From contig OZ020269.1 in NCBI GenBank assembly GCA_963971225.1, forward strand, positions 83,676,450-83,740,449: 64,000 nucleotides of DNA. The letters run 5' to 3'. Below are positions 47,778-58,696 of this stretch, in pieces. Each line of letters opens with the position of its first letter. The stretch's first letter is position 1. This DNA comes from Melieria omissa (lineage: Eukaryota; Arthropoda; Insecta; Diptera; Ulidiidae). Below the pieces are notes generated by a model, which saw only the letters and a program-made list of their open reading frames with translations, was not told the origin of the DNA and made no database searches. A program made the translations under genes and the position numbers.

Positions 47778-48302
47778 CAGTCCAGTTCGCTTAGCTGCAA
47801 TTCGATTTTTCCGGCCTTTTAGTTACAGTTAACGAATGTTTTCAGTTCAGTGAACTTCGGTTACGTAAAATTCCTTTCAATTAGGTGTTCTTTGAATGAT
47901 TGAAAAGAAAGGACAAATCGGGTATTCACACCAAGCTCGTTACTGTGTTAGTTTGATACTCGGTAGTTTTGTAGGTGTATTTTGTTTTTGTTCGATTCTT
48001 TTACCGTACTTACAAAGAAACGAGCTCGGTGTGAATACTTCTAATCTAATTCCGAACATTTCTAAAGTCGTTGCATTTTCAAAAGTCAAACGTTTCAACT
48101 AACGAAATCAGCTGCAGCATTATGGCAAACAATGTTTTCCTTTAGGCGGAGTTAAAATCGTGTAAATTATTTAATTAACTATTGAATTTTCCAGTCATGC
48201 AAAGATTCAGTTAAACGAACAAATTTCAGAAAAATATCAAATAAATATGGGACCTGAATTTCTTTTTCAGTTAACCGAATTGCAGTTAAGCGGTTTCGAC
48301 TG
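47778..48302. mobile_element. pogo-like MITE with internal stem
   Basis: TA dinucleotides (47,776-47,777 and 48,303-48,304) flank inverted ends: the left CAGTCCAGTTCGCTTAGCTG, and the right read in reverse CAGTCGAAACCGCTTAACTG, both continuing CAATTCG. This closely resembles the Drosophila pogo terminus (CAGT..TTCGCTTAGCTGCA). An internal inverted pair TATTCACACC(A/G)AGCTCGTT lies at about 47,922 and 48,020. The 68-codon ORF between them is not a transposase. Confidence 0.7.
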
Positions 48303-48341
48303 TATTGAAGTCAATGTATTCAAAGTAGCATCAAATAAAAC

Positions 48342-48499
48342 GAGAATTGATTGAATTTTACAGCGAAAGAACATTTCTGTGAGAGATTTTATGTATCGAT
48401 TGTGGGGCATAGTTCAACATGAGAATTGATTGAATTTTACAGTGAAAGGACATTTCTGTGAGAGATTTTATGTATCGATTGTTGGGTAAAGTTCAACAA
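48342..48499 (+). repeat. 79 bp tandem duplication
   Basis: Two adjacent 79 bp units starting GAGAATTGATTGAATTTTAC (48,342 and 48,421) with only a few differences. They lie 40 bp right of the pogo-like element. Confidence 0.85.
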
Positions 48500-50691
48500 C
48501 ATTTCTTATTCGGTGATATTCAAAATTTACACAAATTATTATTATTGAAGGCAAAACTTTCCCTTCAATTTCAAGAAATTTAAACCCTTGCAAGGCAACC
48601 TTGAATAGTAAAAAAGATAAGTAGGACATGTTTTTGGAACATTGGAGTATTAGAAACTTAGTAGAGTAGTAAAAGTTGTTCCATTTGTTTTCTTAATCTG
48701 TTTACATTTGTTTCACAAATGTTCTTACATTCAGCAGTATGGAATTAGTGTGAATAGTAGAATATTACTTAACATAGTATCTTGTTCAACAATATAGAAT
48801 AATAGTGCTGAACAAAACTTATACAAATTTACATTTGCCGCACCATAAACTCCATTCAAGACCTAAATCCATTACCAGTCCTTCGTGTTCTTCAGAGAAC
48901 TTTGTTGACATTATTAGAAATCATGTAACATAGACTTTCTTATTAAGAAATTTGAACGTAATTTGATATGAACTGTTTAAAGAGCACGAGTACAAAAAAT
49001 GGGCATGGCCTGTCTGGTTGCAGGGTATGAATAAGTCAGTCAAACTCGACCAAGAATTGACTGATTTGTGTTTATTTCACTGCAGTTGAGATTCCTTGCA
49101 ATCACCGCCAAAAAATTATCATCAACTATAATTTCCTTTGAACCGGCACAGCTTTGTGGCTTTTCTATCTTTTCTATCTCAAAGTTATGTTTTCCGATTT
49201 TCATTCGGATTGCACACGCTCGGCATGATTTTTACATATATTGCACAATATTTATTTATTGAAGCAATAAACCACAAGGGTGGATTTTTTATGCTTCAGT
49301 GCTTTTACCAGACACGTTTCAATGAATGTAGAAATTAATGATTTAGGGTGATAATAGAGTTTTTGGAAAATATTTTTTAACAAAATTTATGTAAATTTTT
49401 TATATATTTTTTCCCAACCTAAGACGACATTAAACTCTGAGTCCTCTTTCCTTTGGCTCTAAATGTCATTTCACTCAGTCTGACTATTGTGTCGTTTCCT
49501 TTCTTTGTTATTCGTCATCACTGCTAACCCAGTGCCTTGCATTCCGTTTCCGTTTTCACTGTCACTATGTGCCAGACCGCTAATGTACCAGCACCCGTTC
49601 CATTCCCCCCCCAAAGCCCACTCACAACTTGCCCCCCATCGCACTTTGCTGGGCAGTTGTTTACAATTTCGCTGCCGTTTTCATTCGCTTTTTCGGCAAC
49701 TGTGCGAGACTGTTTATCGTACAATCGGTGCACGTGCACTCATGCCCTCGAAGCGTTTGTGTGGGGTGGAAGTGTGTCTGCCGCGTTCGGTTGGTGCTTT
49801 TCGCTGCTTTTTGGCCTAAAATGGCAACGAGCTTTCGGCACTGCAGCGCTGTGCAACTTTTGGACGACACTGTGAGGCGTAGAAAGTGCGCTTCCTCAGT
49901 TGTTGGGCATTTAACTTGCCATGCAATGAATGGTTAAGGGTGTTTTTTGGATCTGACCTATTTACTCAAATTTGTTGCTACCTTTTCGTACGGGGATGGT
50001 AGACGTTGTTTTGATACGTTTGTAGTTGTTTTGTGAAGCTTTTGAATAGTGTTTGCAATGTTGAAAAAAGTTGAACATTTTATAAAATATAAAAATGTAT
50101 TCTAACTTCCTAACATAGCTTTACTAATTTAATAATATCAGCAAGTTTGAATTGACAATGAAATAGAAAACAATTTAAAAATCATCAATCTGGATATTTG
50201 GAATCACCAAAAAGTATCAAAAGTCGCTCTTTCTTCTATAATTGTATTACCTCATTTGACTTTTCCACAATTTTTTGCAATTGTTATTCTACCTTCTGCG
50301 ACCTACTGGGACTTTTTCACTACCACATTTCAGCGTTAACTCTTTTTTATAGTCTTGCATCAACATAAAAACTTTTAGTGAGTTATACTGCAATATTTAA
50401 TTCCTTGTTTATATGACAGTCCCAGTTGATTCGCATTGACTCAATACGCGAAAAGTTCAAGGCGGTTTAAATCGTGTTTGTACGACTGGACTGACTCAAA
50501 ACAACTTAAATTTTTGTATAAATGCGGTAATCAAGTACTTTTCGACCACTTCAATACACAGACTTGGTGACTTGTTTGACTGCCTCTGTTGATTCTTACA
50601 TTATTTGCTACTTCCATTCATTTCAACTGTTTTTTAAGCACTCCTTCTACTACGTTTTATAAAATGTTCAAAGCAGTTACTACTACTGCAT
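48500..50691. other. Intergenic/intronic; CpG-richer patch at 49.48-49.88 kb
   Basis: The patch at 49,480-49,880 has open frames of up to 112 codons in several frames and both strands, without domains. That pattern reflects base composition rather than a gene. A regulatory role is possible but unsupported. Confidence 0.3.
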
Positions 50692-51340
50692 TTAAATTTA
50701 TTGTTTGCTGAAATTTCATTGAACAATTCATATTTGTTTTAATTTGCTTCTGTTCATGTTTACTGTTTTACCTTTTCATGTTGATTTTTATTTTTGTTTA
50801 CTCTACAATTTTTACTATTTATTTAAATTCGGTGTTTGCTAAAACTTCCTTTAACAATTCTTGTTGAGTTTTTCTTCTGTTTTTTCATATTGATTTTTAT
50901 TTTTGTTGATTCTGTTATTATTTACAATTTATTTAAATTCAGAGTTCGCTGAAGCATTTAACAATTTTGTTTTGCTTCCTTTTTTTCGTACATCAAGTTT
51001 TTTTCCATATGGTTTTTTCTTACTCTGTAATTTTTGTTATTTATGTTCAGTGTTCGCTGAAGCTTCATTGAAAAATCCTTTTATGGTTTTTTTCTTTCAC
51101 CGCCTTTTCTCTCACCTTAATCTTTGACTTTTTAAATTGATTTTAACTTTTCTTTACTCTGGATTTACAATTTATTTAAATTCAGTGTTCGCTGAAGATT
51201 CATAGAACAAGGCTTTTAGTTTTTTTTTATTTGGTTTCCTTTTATCTTTAAGTTTTTATTTGTTAATATGGGTTTTTTTTGATAATTCTTCAACTTTTTT
51301 TAATTAAAATTCAGTGTTGGCTGACGCTTCATTGAAACAT
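50692..51340 (+). repeat. Degenerate tandem repeat, about 110-130 bp period
   Basis: Six spaced copies of a core like TTTAAATTCAGTGTTCGCTG followed by AAGCTTCATTGAACAATTC begin near 50,692, 50,822, 50,932, 51,041, 51,174 and 51,303. They are separated by T-rich spacers. No coding capacity. Confidence 0.65.
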
Positions 51341-52400
51341 TTTGTGTTGTTTTTCTTTTGCTTCCTTTCTCTTACCTTATTTTTTTCTTTTTTCATGTAT
51401 TTCTTTCTCTTTTCTATGTTCTCGTTGTTTGTGTTAATTTTTGTTTGTAAATATTTCTTTATTTTTCAATTGTGTTCATTTTGTTAATTTAAATTAACTG
51501 AATTCTTTTCAATTTAAATGTTTTTTTTCCTATTTAGTTGTTCCCAGCTTTTTAGTTTTCTTTCTTGTAGTCATTCTTTGGTTTTATTGTTGTGATTGTA
51601 AAATAATATTTAATGTTTAATTTTTTAGTCTTTGTCAGTTTTTTTTTATTTTCTCAATATTCTCCTGCATTCACTTCCCCTTCTTAAATGGCGGCTTACT
51701 TCGTTCTATTTGTACTTCTATACGTATCACTTTGATTCTGTTCTTTGTTTGTTCATCTTTGTTTAACGTCTTAATTTTTCGAGGCATGATTACCTTTTCT
51801 TAACTTTTCTTCTTCTTAAACGGAGTCTCTCCTGTTTCCTTTCGAACTGCTGTTCTTGGTTTTATATCACTTTAATTTTCGTTCCTATTTTGTTTCTTTC
51901 TTACTTTGTTTCTTGTGTACAGGTTTACTTTCCGCATAATGATTCTGTCGCATTTTTATTTTCCACTCGTTCGTTTCGTCTCTTAATTGAGAGACGAGGT
52001 AATTGAGGCTTAATTGAGAGATTGAAGTAGTCATACTATTTTTTTTTAATAAATCCGAGTTAACCTCCTTTCCTTCTGCAGTGTTTTTTCTCTTTCTCTT
52101 TCTATCTCTTTCTCATTTAATTTGTTTTCCTTTCTATCGAATGAACCTGTTTGTTTTTTTCGTTTTTAATAAAGTTTCTATTTAAATAACTTTTTTATTT
52201 ATTTTTTTCTGCCTTACGCGAAAACTAGAAACTTTCTTTATCTTTTTTCTGCCACAACTACACCGATTTTCTTCATAAAAGTTTTATTTTGATACGTTTT
52301 ATTTAGGTTCCTATTACTGATTTACTTTATTCTTTTTTTCCTATTATTGCTAAACTCTATTCTATATTATCCTATTATTCTTCTTATCCTATAGAACCTA
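51341..52400. other. T-rich sequence, nothing recognised
   Basis: Long pyrimidine-rich DNA (TTTCTTTCTC, TTTTTTTCTTTT). A short direct and inverted patch, TTAATTGAGAGACGAGG..TTAATTGAGAGATTG, is at about 51,984-52,024. No gene. Confidence 0.4.
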
Positions 52401-52504
52401 CAGTGGCACATACAGATTTTCATTTGGGGGGCCGAATACCATATTTTGTACCAGAATTTTTTGCATTTGGGGGGTTTTACAATCTCTCCCTGTGTGCGGC
52501 ACTT
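52401..52504. mobile_element. CAGTGGCG-ended MITE, copy 4
   Basis: The left end CAGTGGCACATACAG and right CCCTGTGTGCGGCACTTAG are inverted-complementary with decay. The interior shares GGGGGGCCGAATACCATATTTTGTA with copy 1. Length is about 104 bp, shorter than the others. Confidence 0.5.
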
Positions 52505-53410
52505 AGTTAGAGTTGGAGTTCTTATACCGAAATCTTATTTTATATCTGTCTGCCTCTTTCCAACTCCAAACTTTGAACTTTCTATTTCTCTCTTTTTATC
52601 TGTTCTAGTTTTCGCTCGTTATTTTTGTTTTTTATGGTATTGCTGTCTTTCGAGTTTACAGTGAGTTGTCAAAATGCCATGTGCTCCACTTTCCTTGCAG
52701 TTGCCAACTCCAACAGCCACTCGTGTCCTTTTCAGGTCAACTCCATGCCACCAGCAGAAGCAAAAACCAACAAAAAATCGAACAACAGTGATGTCATGTC
52801 GTCGCACACGTTTGCCTCAAGTCGCTCCTACATTTCGGCTGCATTATTAAAATCACTCATTGAATTCCGCTTTCGCATTCCCACATTGAATTCTTTATCA
52901 CGCGGCCATTCAACACAAATTCCTGTCACCTTATTGACCCGCGCTGCCCTCGCTGAATTTTTCATGAATGCGGCCGCCTTCTGTTCGTCCTTCTCTGTTC
53001 CCCTCCGCAGCTGTCATTCCCGTTCGAAAGCCGTTCATAATTTAGTTTTTTTGGTTTGCCAAGTTCACACGCGTTCGGCGAGTGCACGTTTATTTCTTAA
53101 TTTTCTAAGTAGATTTTGTTCTTGTTGTTGTTGCTATTGTTGGGTTTTCCTGAATAATATTTGTTGTTTTTGGTGTTGTTGTGTTATTGTTTGGTTATTA
53201 AGTGCACGTTCAACATTTCGGCACACGTTTTTTGTTCTTTGTTACTGTAGCGTCCAACTTGCGCAGTGCCGCACGCTTTTCTCATGCCCCGCTCGTCCCG
53301 CCCTCTGGTGTGTAATACGCGCACAGTTCAAAAGTTCATTAACTCTTCCTAAAGTGCTCGGCTCCATGCCCAAAACGCTTCCGCCTCAATGAGTTGGCTT
53401 GCGAACCAAG
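52505..53410 (+). other. CpG-richer segment with a 255-codon open frame, probably not coding
   Basis: The longest unexplained ORF here (52,625-53,392, + strand) gives a Ser/Cys-rich product whose middle (CSCCCCYCW.., CCFWCCC) is a translation of TTGTTGTTG repeats. It has no recognised domain. The segment is GC-richer than its surroundings and could hold an exon or regulatory element, but I cannot support a gene. Confidence 0.2.
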
Positions 53411-54494
53411 TTAATTTGTTTTTGTTGTTTAAGTAGTACTTTTCTTTTGTTGTTGTTTACCACAAATTAGACGCACTAAACATGGAATCATATGCTTTCG
53501 AATTGGCCACTTTTGCTTAACGGTTTCGGTTAATTGCTGCAAAATGTTAATAAATGGAGAAAGATGTGATGTGAAGTTCTTTCGAAAGTTGGTTTTTCTA
53601 GGAAGAAAACAAAGTTTCAACAAAATTAGTTTCACTAGCAGTGAAGGAAAATTATTTGTTAAATAGTTTTGTGGAATTGTTATTAAAACTGAGGCAGAAA
53701 TGTGCGTTTTTAGCAGTCTTCACGATTACAAAATAGTCTTCTGGTTGGACTCAAACACGATTTTATTTACGTAAGGCTTGCGACTTGTTTGGGTATGAAA
53801 TTCAGATGGTGATATTTTGTTTAATTTTTAAAAACTTCAACTCATAATACTTAGGCCTTCAATAGGTTAGTGCTAACTATACAAGTAGCAATGTTAGAAA
53901 ATTGGTTTCATACTCTATTTGATTGAAACTTGGTTAATTGAAATGGTTTGATTGAAATGGTTAGTGCTAACTTGTATTAAGGGCCTTCAAGCATCTTTGA
54001 ATAAGCATATATTCACCATTTTTTATCCAGTTCAGTTACATAATATCGTTAGGAAATAGAATAGAAACCTCGTCTTTCTCTCACATTCAATAAGTTAGCG
54101 CTAACCGATACAAGACCTTGAAAGCGGCCTTACGCGAACCATCGACCATTGATTGTCTTTTAGTCTTTGTATAATTGCGAGAAATATAGAGAATTGTTCA
54201 AATCGTTGCCTTAAAGTTAAAATATTCAACAGGTGCGTGCTTTCTAAAAAATAAAAGATTGAAAGCGTCTTTACTTAATCGCGCATTGTTCATTAATAGG
54301 TTTTTATTTTCGGCAAAATCGTTGGAAATCAAAAATCGTTGAAAATGGTTAATGCTAACCAATCAAAAAATTGTAAAAATACATAGACTTAGACTATTCA
54401 AGAAATCTAAAATCATAACTCTGAAAATTGATAAGAAGAACTATAAGAATTTTAATCTTATTGTTCAAACTTTCAAGAATGTACAAGTTGTTAA
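53411..54494. other. Intergenic/intronic, nothing recognised
   Basis: AT-rich. The phrase GTTAGTGCTAAC or a variant recurs at about 53,866, 53,960, 54,095 and 54,350, and again at 55,381-55,520. Confidence 0.35.
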
Positions 54495-55132
54495 CCCTTT
54501 CACTAGAGGTTTTTACTGGAGAAAATGAAAATTTTAAATTTATCAATTTAGTCTTTTGTAAGACTCTTTTGTTATATCAACAACATCCCATAGCAGGCGC
54601 GGATCTAGAAAAATATTTCTGGGCGGTTTTAAAAAGTAATTCTTTAATATTTATAAAATGCCTTTTAATTTGTATGTAGTTTTATAGTCGATCCAAATAT
54701 TTCGGGGGGGTTTCAACCCCCAAAGCCCCCCCTGGATCCGCCACTGTCCCGTTGTTTTGTTTGTTTTGTTGTTGTTATATCGTTTTGGCTGCAATAATTA
54801 CTTAAACATAAAAGTTTATATTAAAGTCGAAATAGCATCAAATATTTCTTCCTTCACTCCACTTCTAAAGTTATTTAAAACTAAATAAAACCTTATCTCT
54901 AAATTAAGGTAAAAAGTGAAATTAAAAAAGTCTCTTTTTCAGTTCTGCGTCTTCTTTCTTTACTATGTTTACTTATCTTTTTTAGACCTAATTATTCAGT
55001 TTATTAATTTTGTATTGTTTGCAAAACTTCAAACAATTCTAAGGACCAACAAAAAATGAATTCTTGAAATAACAGGGTTTTCAGATTTCACAAAGTAGCC
55101 TGTTGTCATATGGCAACAAAATAGTGAAAGGA
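54495..55132. mobile_element. Candidate TTAA-flanked MITE (638 bp) with nested MITE
   Basis: TTAA at 54,491-54,494 and 55,133-55,136 flank ends CCCTTTCACTAG (left) and, read in reverse, TCCTTTCACTAT (right). The inverted match is about 11 bp with one mismatch near the end. The interior contains the CAGTGGCG-type element at 54,594-54,746. Without the nested element it would be about 485 bp. Confidence 0.4.
54594..54746. mobile_element. CAGTGGCG-ended MITE, copy 5 (GGATCC subtype)
   Basis: The right end reads CCCCCCCTGGATCCGCCACTG and the left CAGGCGCGGATCTAG, inverted complements with decay. The interior includes GGGGGGGTTTCAACCCCC, a palindrome-like motif seen in weaker form in the other copies. 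Confidence 0.6.
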
Positions 55133-55136
55133 TTAA

Positions 55137-56929
55137 CCAATGCAAAACTTCCAACGTGTCTTTGAGTGAACACACATATATAGTTCATGATGGTCTTTTA
55201 TTCTCTGTAAGATTGGTAAAGATAATAAGAATTCTTAAAATTGTAGCCTTTTTGCTCGAACTTCATTGTTCCACTGATTAGTAAAACTAAAAAGATATTA
55301 GAAAATAACTCCAACACAAACAGTTTTGTTGACCTCTTATAAACATTACAAGTAAAACAAACAAATTTGTTTGAGTCACTGGTTAGCGCTAACCTGATTT
55401 TAACCTGTCAGCCTGTCAACAAACTTTCCAGCCTGTCACTTGACTCAGCACACATTCAGGTCACATTCTTAGCATCATACTCGCATGAACAATTTTGTAC
55501 GATTTTTCAAGAGGTTACTGCTAACCAGTAGACATGACAGCTTTAAGAAATTGCCAATAAATTCGTCACACTCTCTGCGTGCGCACATCAATTGTCACAT
55601 TGCTCTTTGACTGTTTATATCTTATTCTTGTTCTAAATGACGTAATATTTGAAAATATTACAACATTCATTTGGTCACAACAACAATTTTGACTTAAACT
55701 TAAGCACTGTAGATTTCCATGTGTAGAGCTAATAAATTCTTTTCGTTGTGTTTGTGGCCATAAATAGGCAAACGTCGATTCATCCAACAAATTCACAAAT
55801 TTTTGGCGGAGGGTTCTACCTGCAGTCTGCTTTAAGCTGCACGTCATGCTGCCTACTTTTGTGCGCTTTCGTAAATATTTTGCCTAAACAGTTGCGCCAA
55901 CTTTTTCACAAACAGCTACACCGAAATGAACGAATTGTTACACATAGAGGTGGAAATGTGCTGTGAAGCATTGACGTCATAATGTCTTCAGATTGACGCC
56001 TAGCACCAGAAATTTCACTCGCTACGCCTGCATACACTGTGCAAAATGTGTTGTGCAAACTGTTGCCAGTTGATTTCCTAATAACTAAACATTCAGCTTT
56101 CGTAGTCGTTGCTTAGGCGCTGTAGAATCTTTACAGTGTACTCGCGACATTTTCCTCGAGCCGCTAAAACGCACAGTTGAAGGAATTATGTCGTCCTGCC
56201 ATGAAATGCCGCACACATTTCCATGCTAATGTTGTGCCAGTGAGTCGACAGTCGGCAGCAGTAATTTCGCAGTCAACACGAATATGTGTCAACTTGGGAC
56301 CGCCTACGGTTCACTTTGTCACAACAGAGCTTTGTCGTTCCCGAAAAATATGTCATTACGGAGTCGCAATTAAAACGCATTAAGTAAATGCGCATTCGGT
56401 TGCGATAATGAAAGCGACAAGTCGGCGCTGAGAAGCATTCAAACATCCAACAAAATGCAGACGAATCCTTGTAAAATCGTTTGCAACACACTTGTCTGCT
56501 GTTGAGAAAGTTTTCCATGTGCATTTCTCACACTGGGAGTGGGGTGCAATCTGGGTGTCTGGAATGGGCGCAAACGAAAGCAGGGCGATCGATTTTCGAA
56601 TGAGCCACACAAGTTGGCAGGAATAGAGAGAGTGAAAGAGCGAGAAGCGTAACATTTAAAGTTTTTTTTGGGCTAAAGGCGTGCGAGGTAATTATGAAGT
56701 TTTGGTTAGTTCACTGCTTAGCTAAAAGTTTTTAAAGCAGCGTTAAAATAGCTGAATAATTGCCAGAAAATCAAAGTACGAAACAATCAAAACGAAACAA
56801 ATCAGTCATGACCAGTTTCAATACTAAATACTTAGTAATTATACGAAACATTTTTAATTCCAGAGAAAGGTGAACTGATAGAAACACTTGCGTTCAAAAG
56901 AAAGTTAGGTTAGGTTGGAGTGGTAGTCT
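55137..56929. other. Intergenic/intronic, nothing recognised
   Basis: Overlapping short ORFs on both strands at 55.57-55.97 and 56.18-56.66 kb have no domain. GGTTAGGTTGG at about 56,908-56,918 adjoins the LINE fragment. Confidence 0.35.
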
Positions 56930-57205
56930 TCTATGTAAAAAGCTCACTTGAGCACAACTTATGGTTCATTGCGATACTACAGTGGATGACGCGATTCCCA
57001 TAAATCTGCATGCGCGGGGAACCAAGAAGATTTCGTTATGAACTTGGCTATTTTCCTGATATCCAGAGGTGATAGTTGTGTTAGATTAATGAAGAAAGCA
57101 GAGCCAAGATACTTATACCTTCTTCTGGCTAATGAGAGACACTGACACTGGGGAACGGTCTCTTTTTTCTTCACAGAGCCGCACTCTCGACAAAAGTCGT
57201 CGGTT
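56906..57205 (-). pseudogene. LINE ORF2 C-terminal (zinc-motif) fragment
   Basis: The minus strand reads RECGSVKKKETVPQCQCLSLARRRYKYLGSAFF..L..LSPLDIRKIAKFI.KSSWF, broken here for length. This is the CxxC..(H)..C knuckle and LG..FF..L....I..I..FI tail of R1/jockey-type LINE ORF2, with Gln where the histidine is expected. The downstream 3' UTR ends in CCAACCTAACCTAAC. Confidence 0.55.
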
Positions 57206-58120
57206 CGACTAATTTATTTAATTCAAGAACTGATAATTTTTTTCGTAAGTACTATAGTTTCACTTCATGGTTCTCCATTCTCCACTTTGTGATTTTGTCG
57301 ATACTTTTCAATCTCTTTGGATGCTTGTTTCGATTCACGTGGAAATTTTTACCAACAACTTTATGAATGTTATTGACCAAACTGATCTCATATAAGCCTT
57401 ACTGTGAATAAGTGAATAGTCTTTAAAAAACATTTATTTACCATTTATTAATATTTATTCAATATCCAACATTCAACATTTGCTACAAATATCAAGTTTA
57501 TAAAAAAACAACGCATTAAAAGTTCAAATCTCAATCAGTCCTGTGGAAAATTTATGAAGTCAACTTTCTTGGGTCAAGCGTGACATAAATAGTTTAAAAA
57601 GATTAGATAAGAAGATAAGATTTGTCGATAATTCTAACACGTAGAGGTGCATTAATTATGATGTAAATTCTAATAATAAAAAATAAATAAAATAAAATAT
57701 ATTTATGAATAAATAGTTTTTGTGTTGTGTGTCCAAAAATTCTTCTTTTTACACAAAATGTCCAACGACCAATGAAAATGTTGAATTACTTTGAAATCAC
57801 TGAACTTTTCCCAGCAACTTTGTTGCTGTAAGATTTTACATTTTCTTTGTTAACAAAACAAATTTTACAAAATTATTAATAGAAATAAATTTAAAATTTG
57901 AATAAATCACGTTCCGTTCAATGACTGAAGTGCAGTTGTATACAATTTTAAGCAACAACAACAACTTTCCTTCCTTCTTGAACACAACTGAATAGCGAAC
58001 TAGAACCAAAGAACATAAAATCATATTACATATTCAATTTTTTTGCTAGAACCTTAAAATGAAATTAAATTATGTCATTTGTTGTTGTTGCTTTGCTACT
58101 TATATTACAACGCAGCACTT
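57206..58120. other. AT-rich, nothing recognised
   Basis: No gene, RNA or transposon end recognised. Confidence 0.4.
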
Positions 58121-58180
58121 AAAATGGTTCGGAGCTCAGTAGAAAATTATTTTTCCAACAACTCAGCAGATTTTGTTTAA

Positions 58181-58692
58181 CCCTACATTGGCTAAGGTTT
58201 GTCAATTCGACTACCATTGTTGCTTTTTGGTCGATCTCATGCAATAAGGATCTAGTCATATTTAGCAACGTAAAGTAAAATTCACACACCAAAATGAACC
58301 ATTTTTGCTTTTTGGTCGATCTCAAGTAAAAATCACGCACCAAAATGTTTGTTTTTTGTATTCTATTCTATTAAAAATGTGATAAGTAGTCTTTTCATTT
58401 TCATTCTTCGGCTTCTTTAAATCGATTTTAAAACTAAAATGGTTCGAAGCTCAGTAGAAAATTATTTTTCCAACAACTCAACATATCTCGTTTAACCCTA
58501 CATTGGCTAATGTTGTTGAAAAACCACACAAAAAACTTTTTGTTTTTTTAATTTTTATTAAAAATAAAATATGTATTACAGTAATCCTTTCATTTTCATT
58601 CTTCAGCTTTTCTAAATCGATCATAAAACTATGTTAGTCGAATTGGCAAAAATTGGCCTTAAAGTATATTAAATATAGTTAGCTATGTAGGG
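58181..58692. mobile_element. TTAA-flanked MITE with internal tandem duplication
   Basis: TTAA at 58,177-58,180 and 58,693-58,696. The left end is CCCTACATTGGCTAAGG; the right read in reverse is CCCTACATAGCTAAC. A second left end with its own TTAA occurs at 58,492-58,510. Flank plus end are repeated with a 315 bp offset (GGTTCGGAGCTCAGTAGAAA at 58,126; GGTTCGAAGCTCAGTAGAAA at 58,441), so a unit spanning the left boundary was tandemly duplicated. Confidence 0.6.
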
Positions 58693-58696
58693 TTAA

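Noticed and set aside
52625..53392. 255-codon + strand ORF
   Set aside because: No recognised domain; Cys/Phe-rich middle comes from TTGTTG repeats; no exon or start context to support it. Noted as an open frame only.
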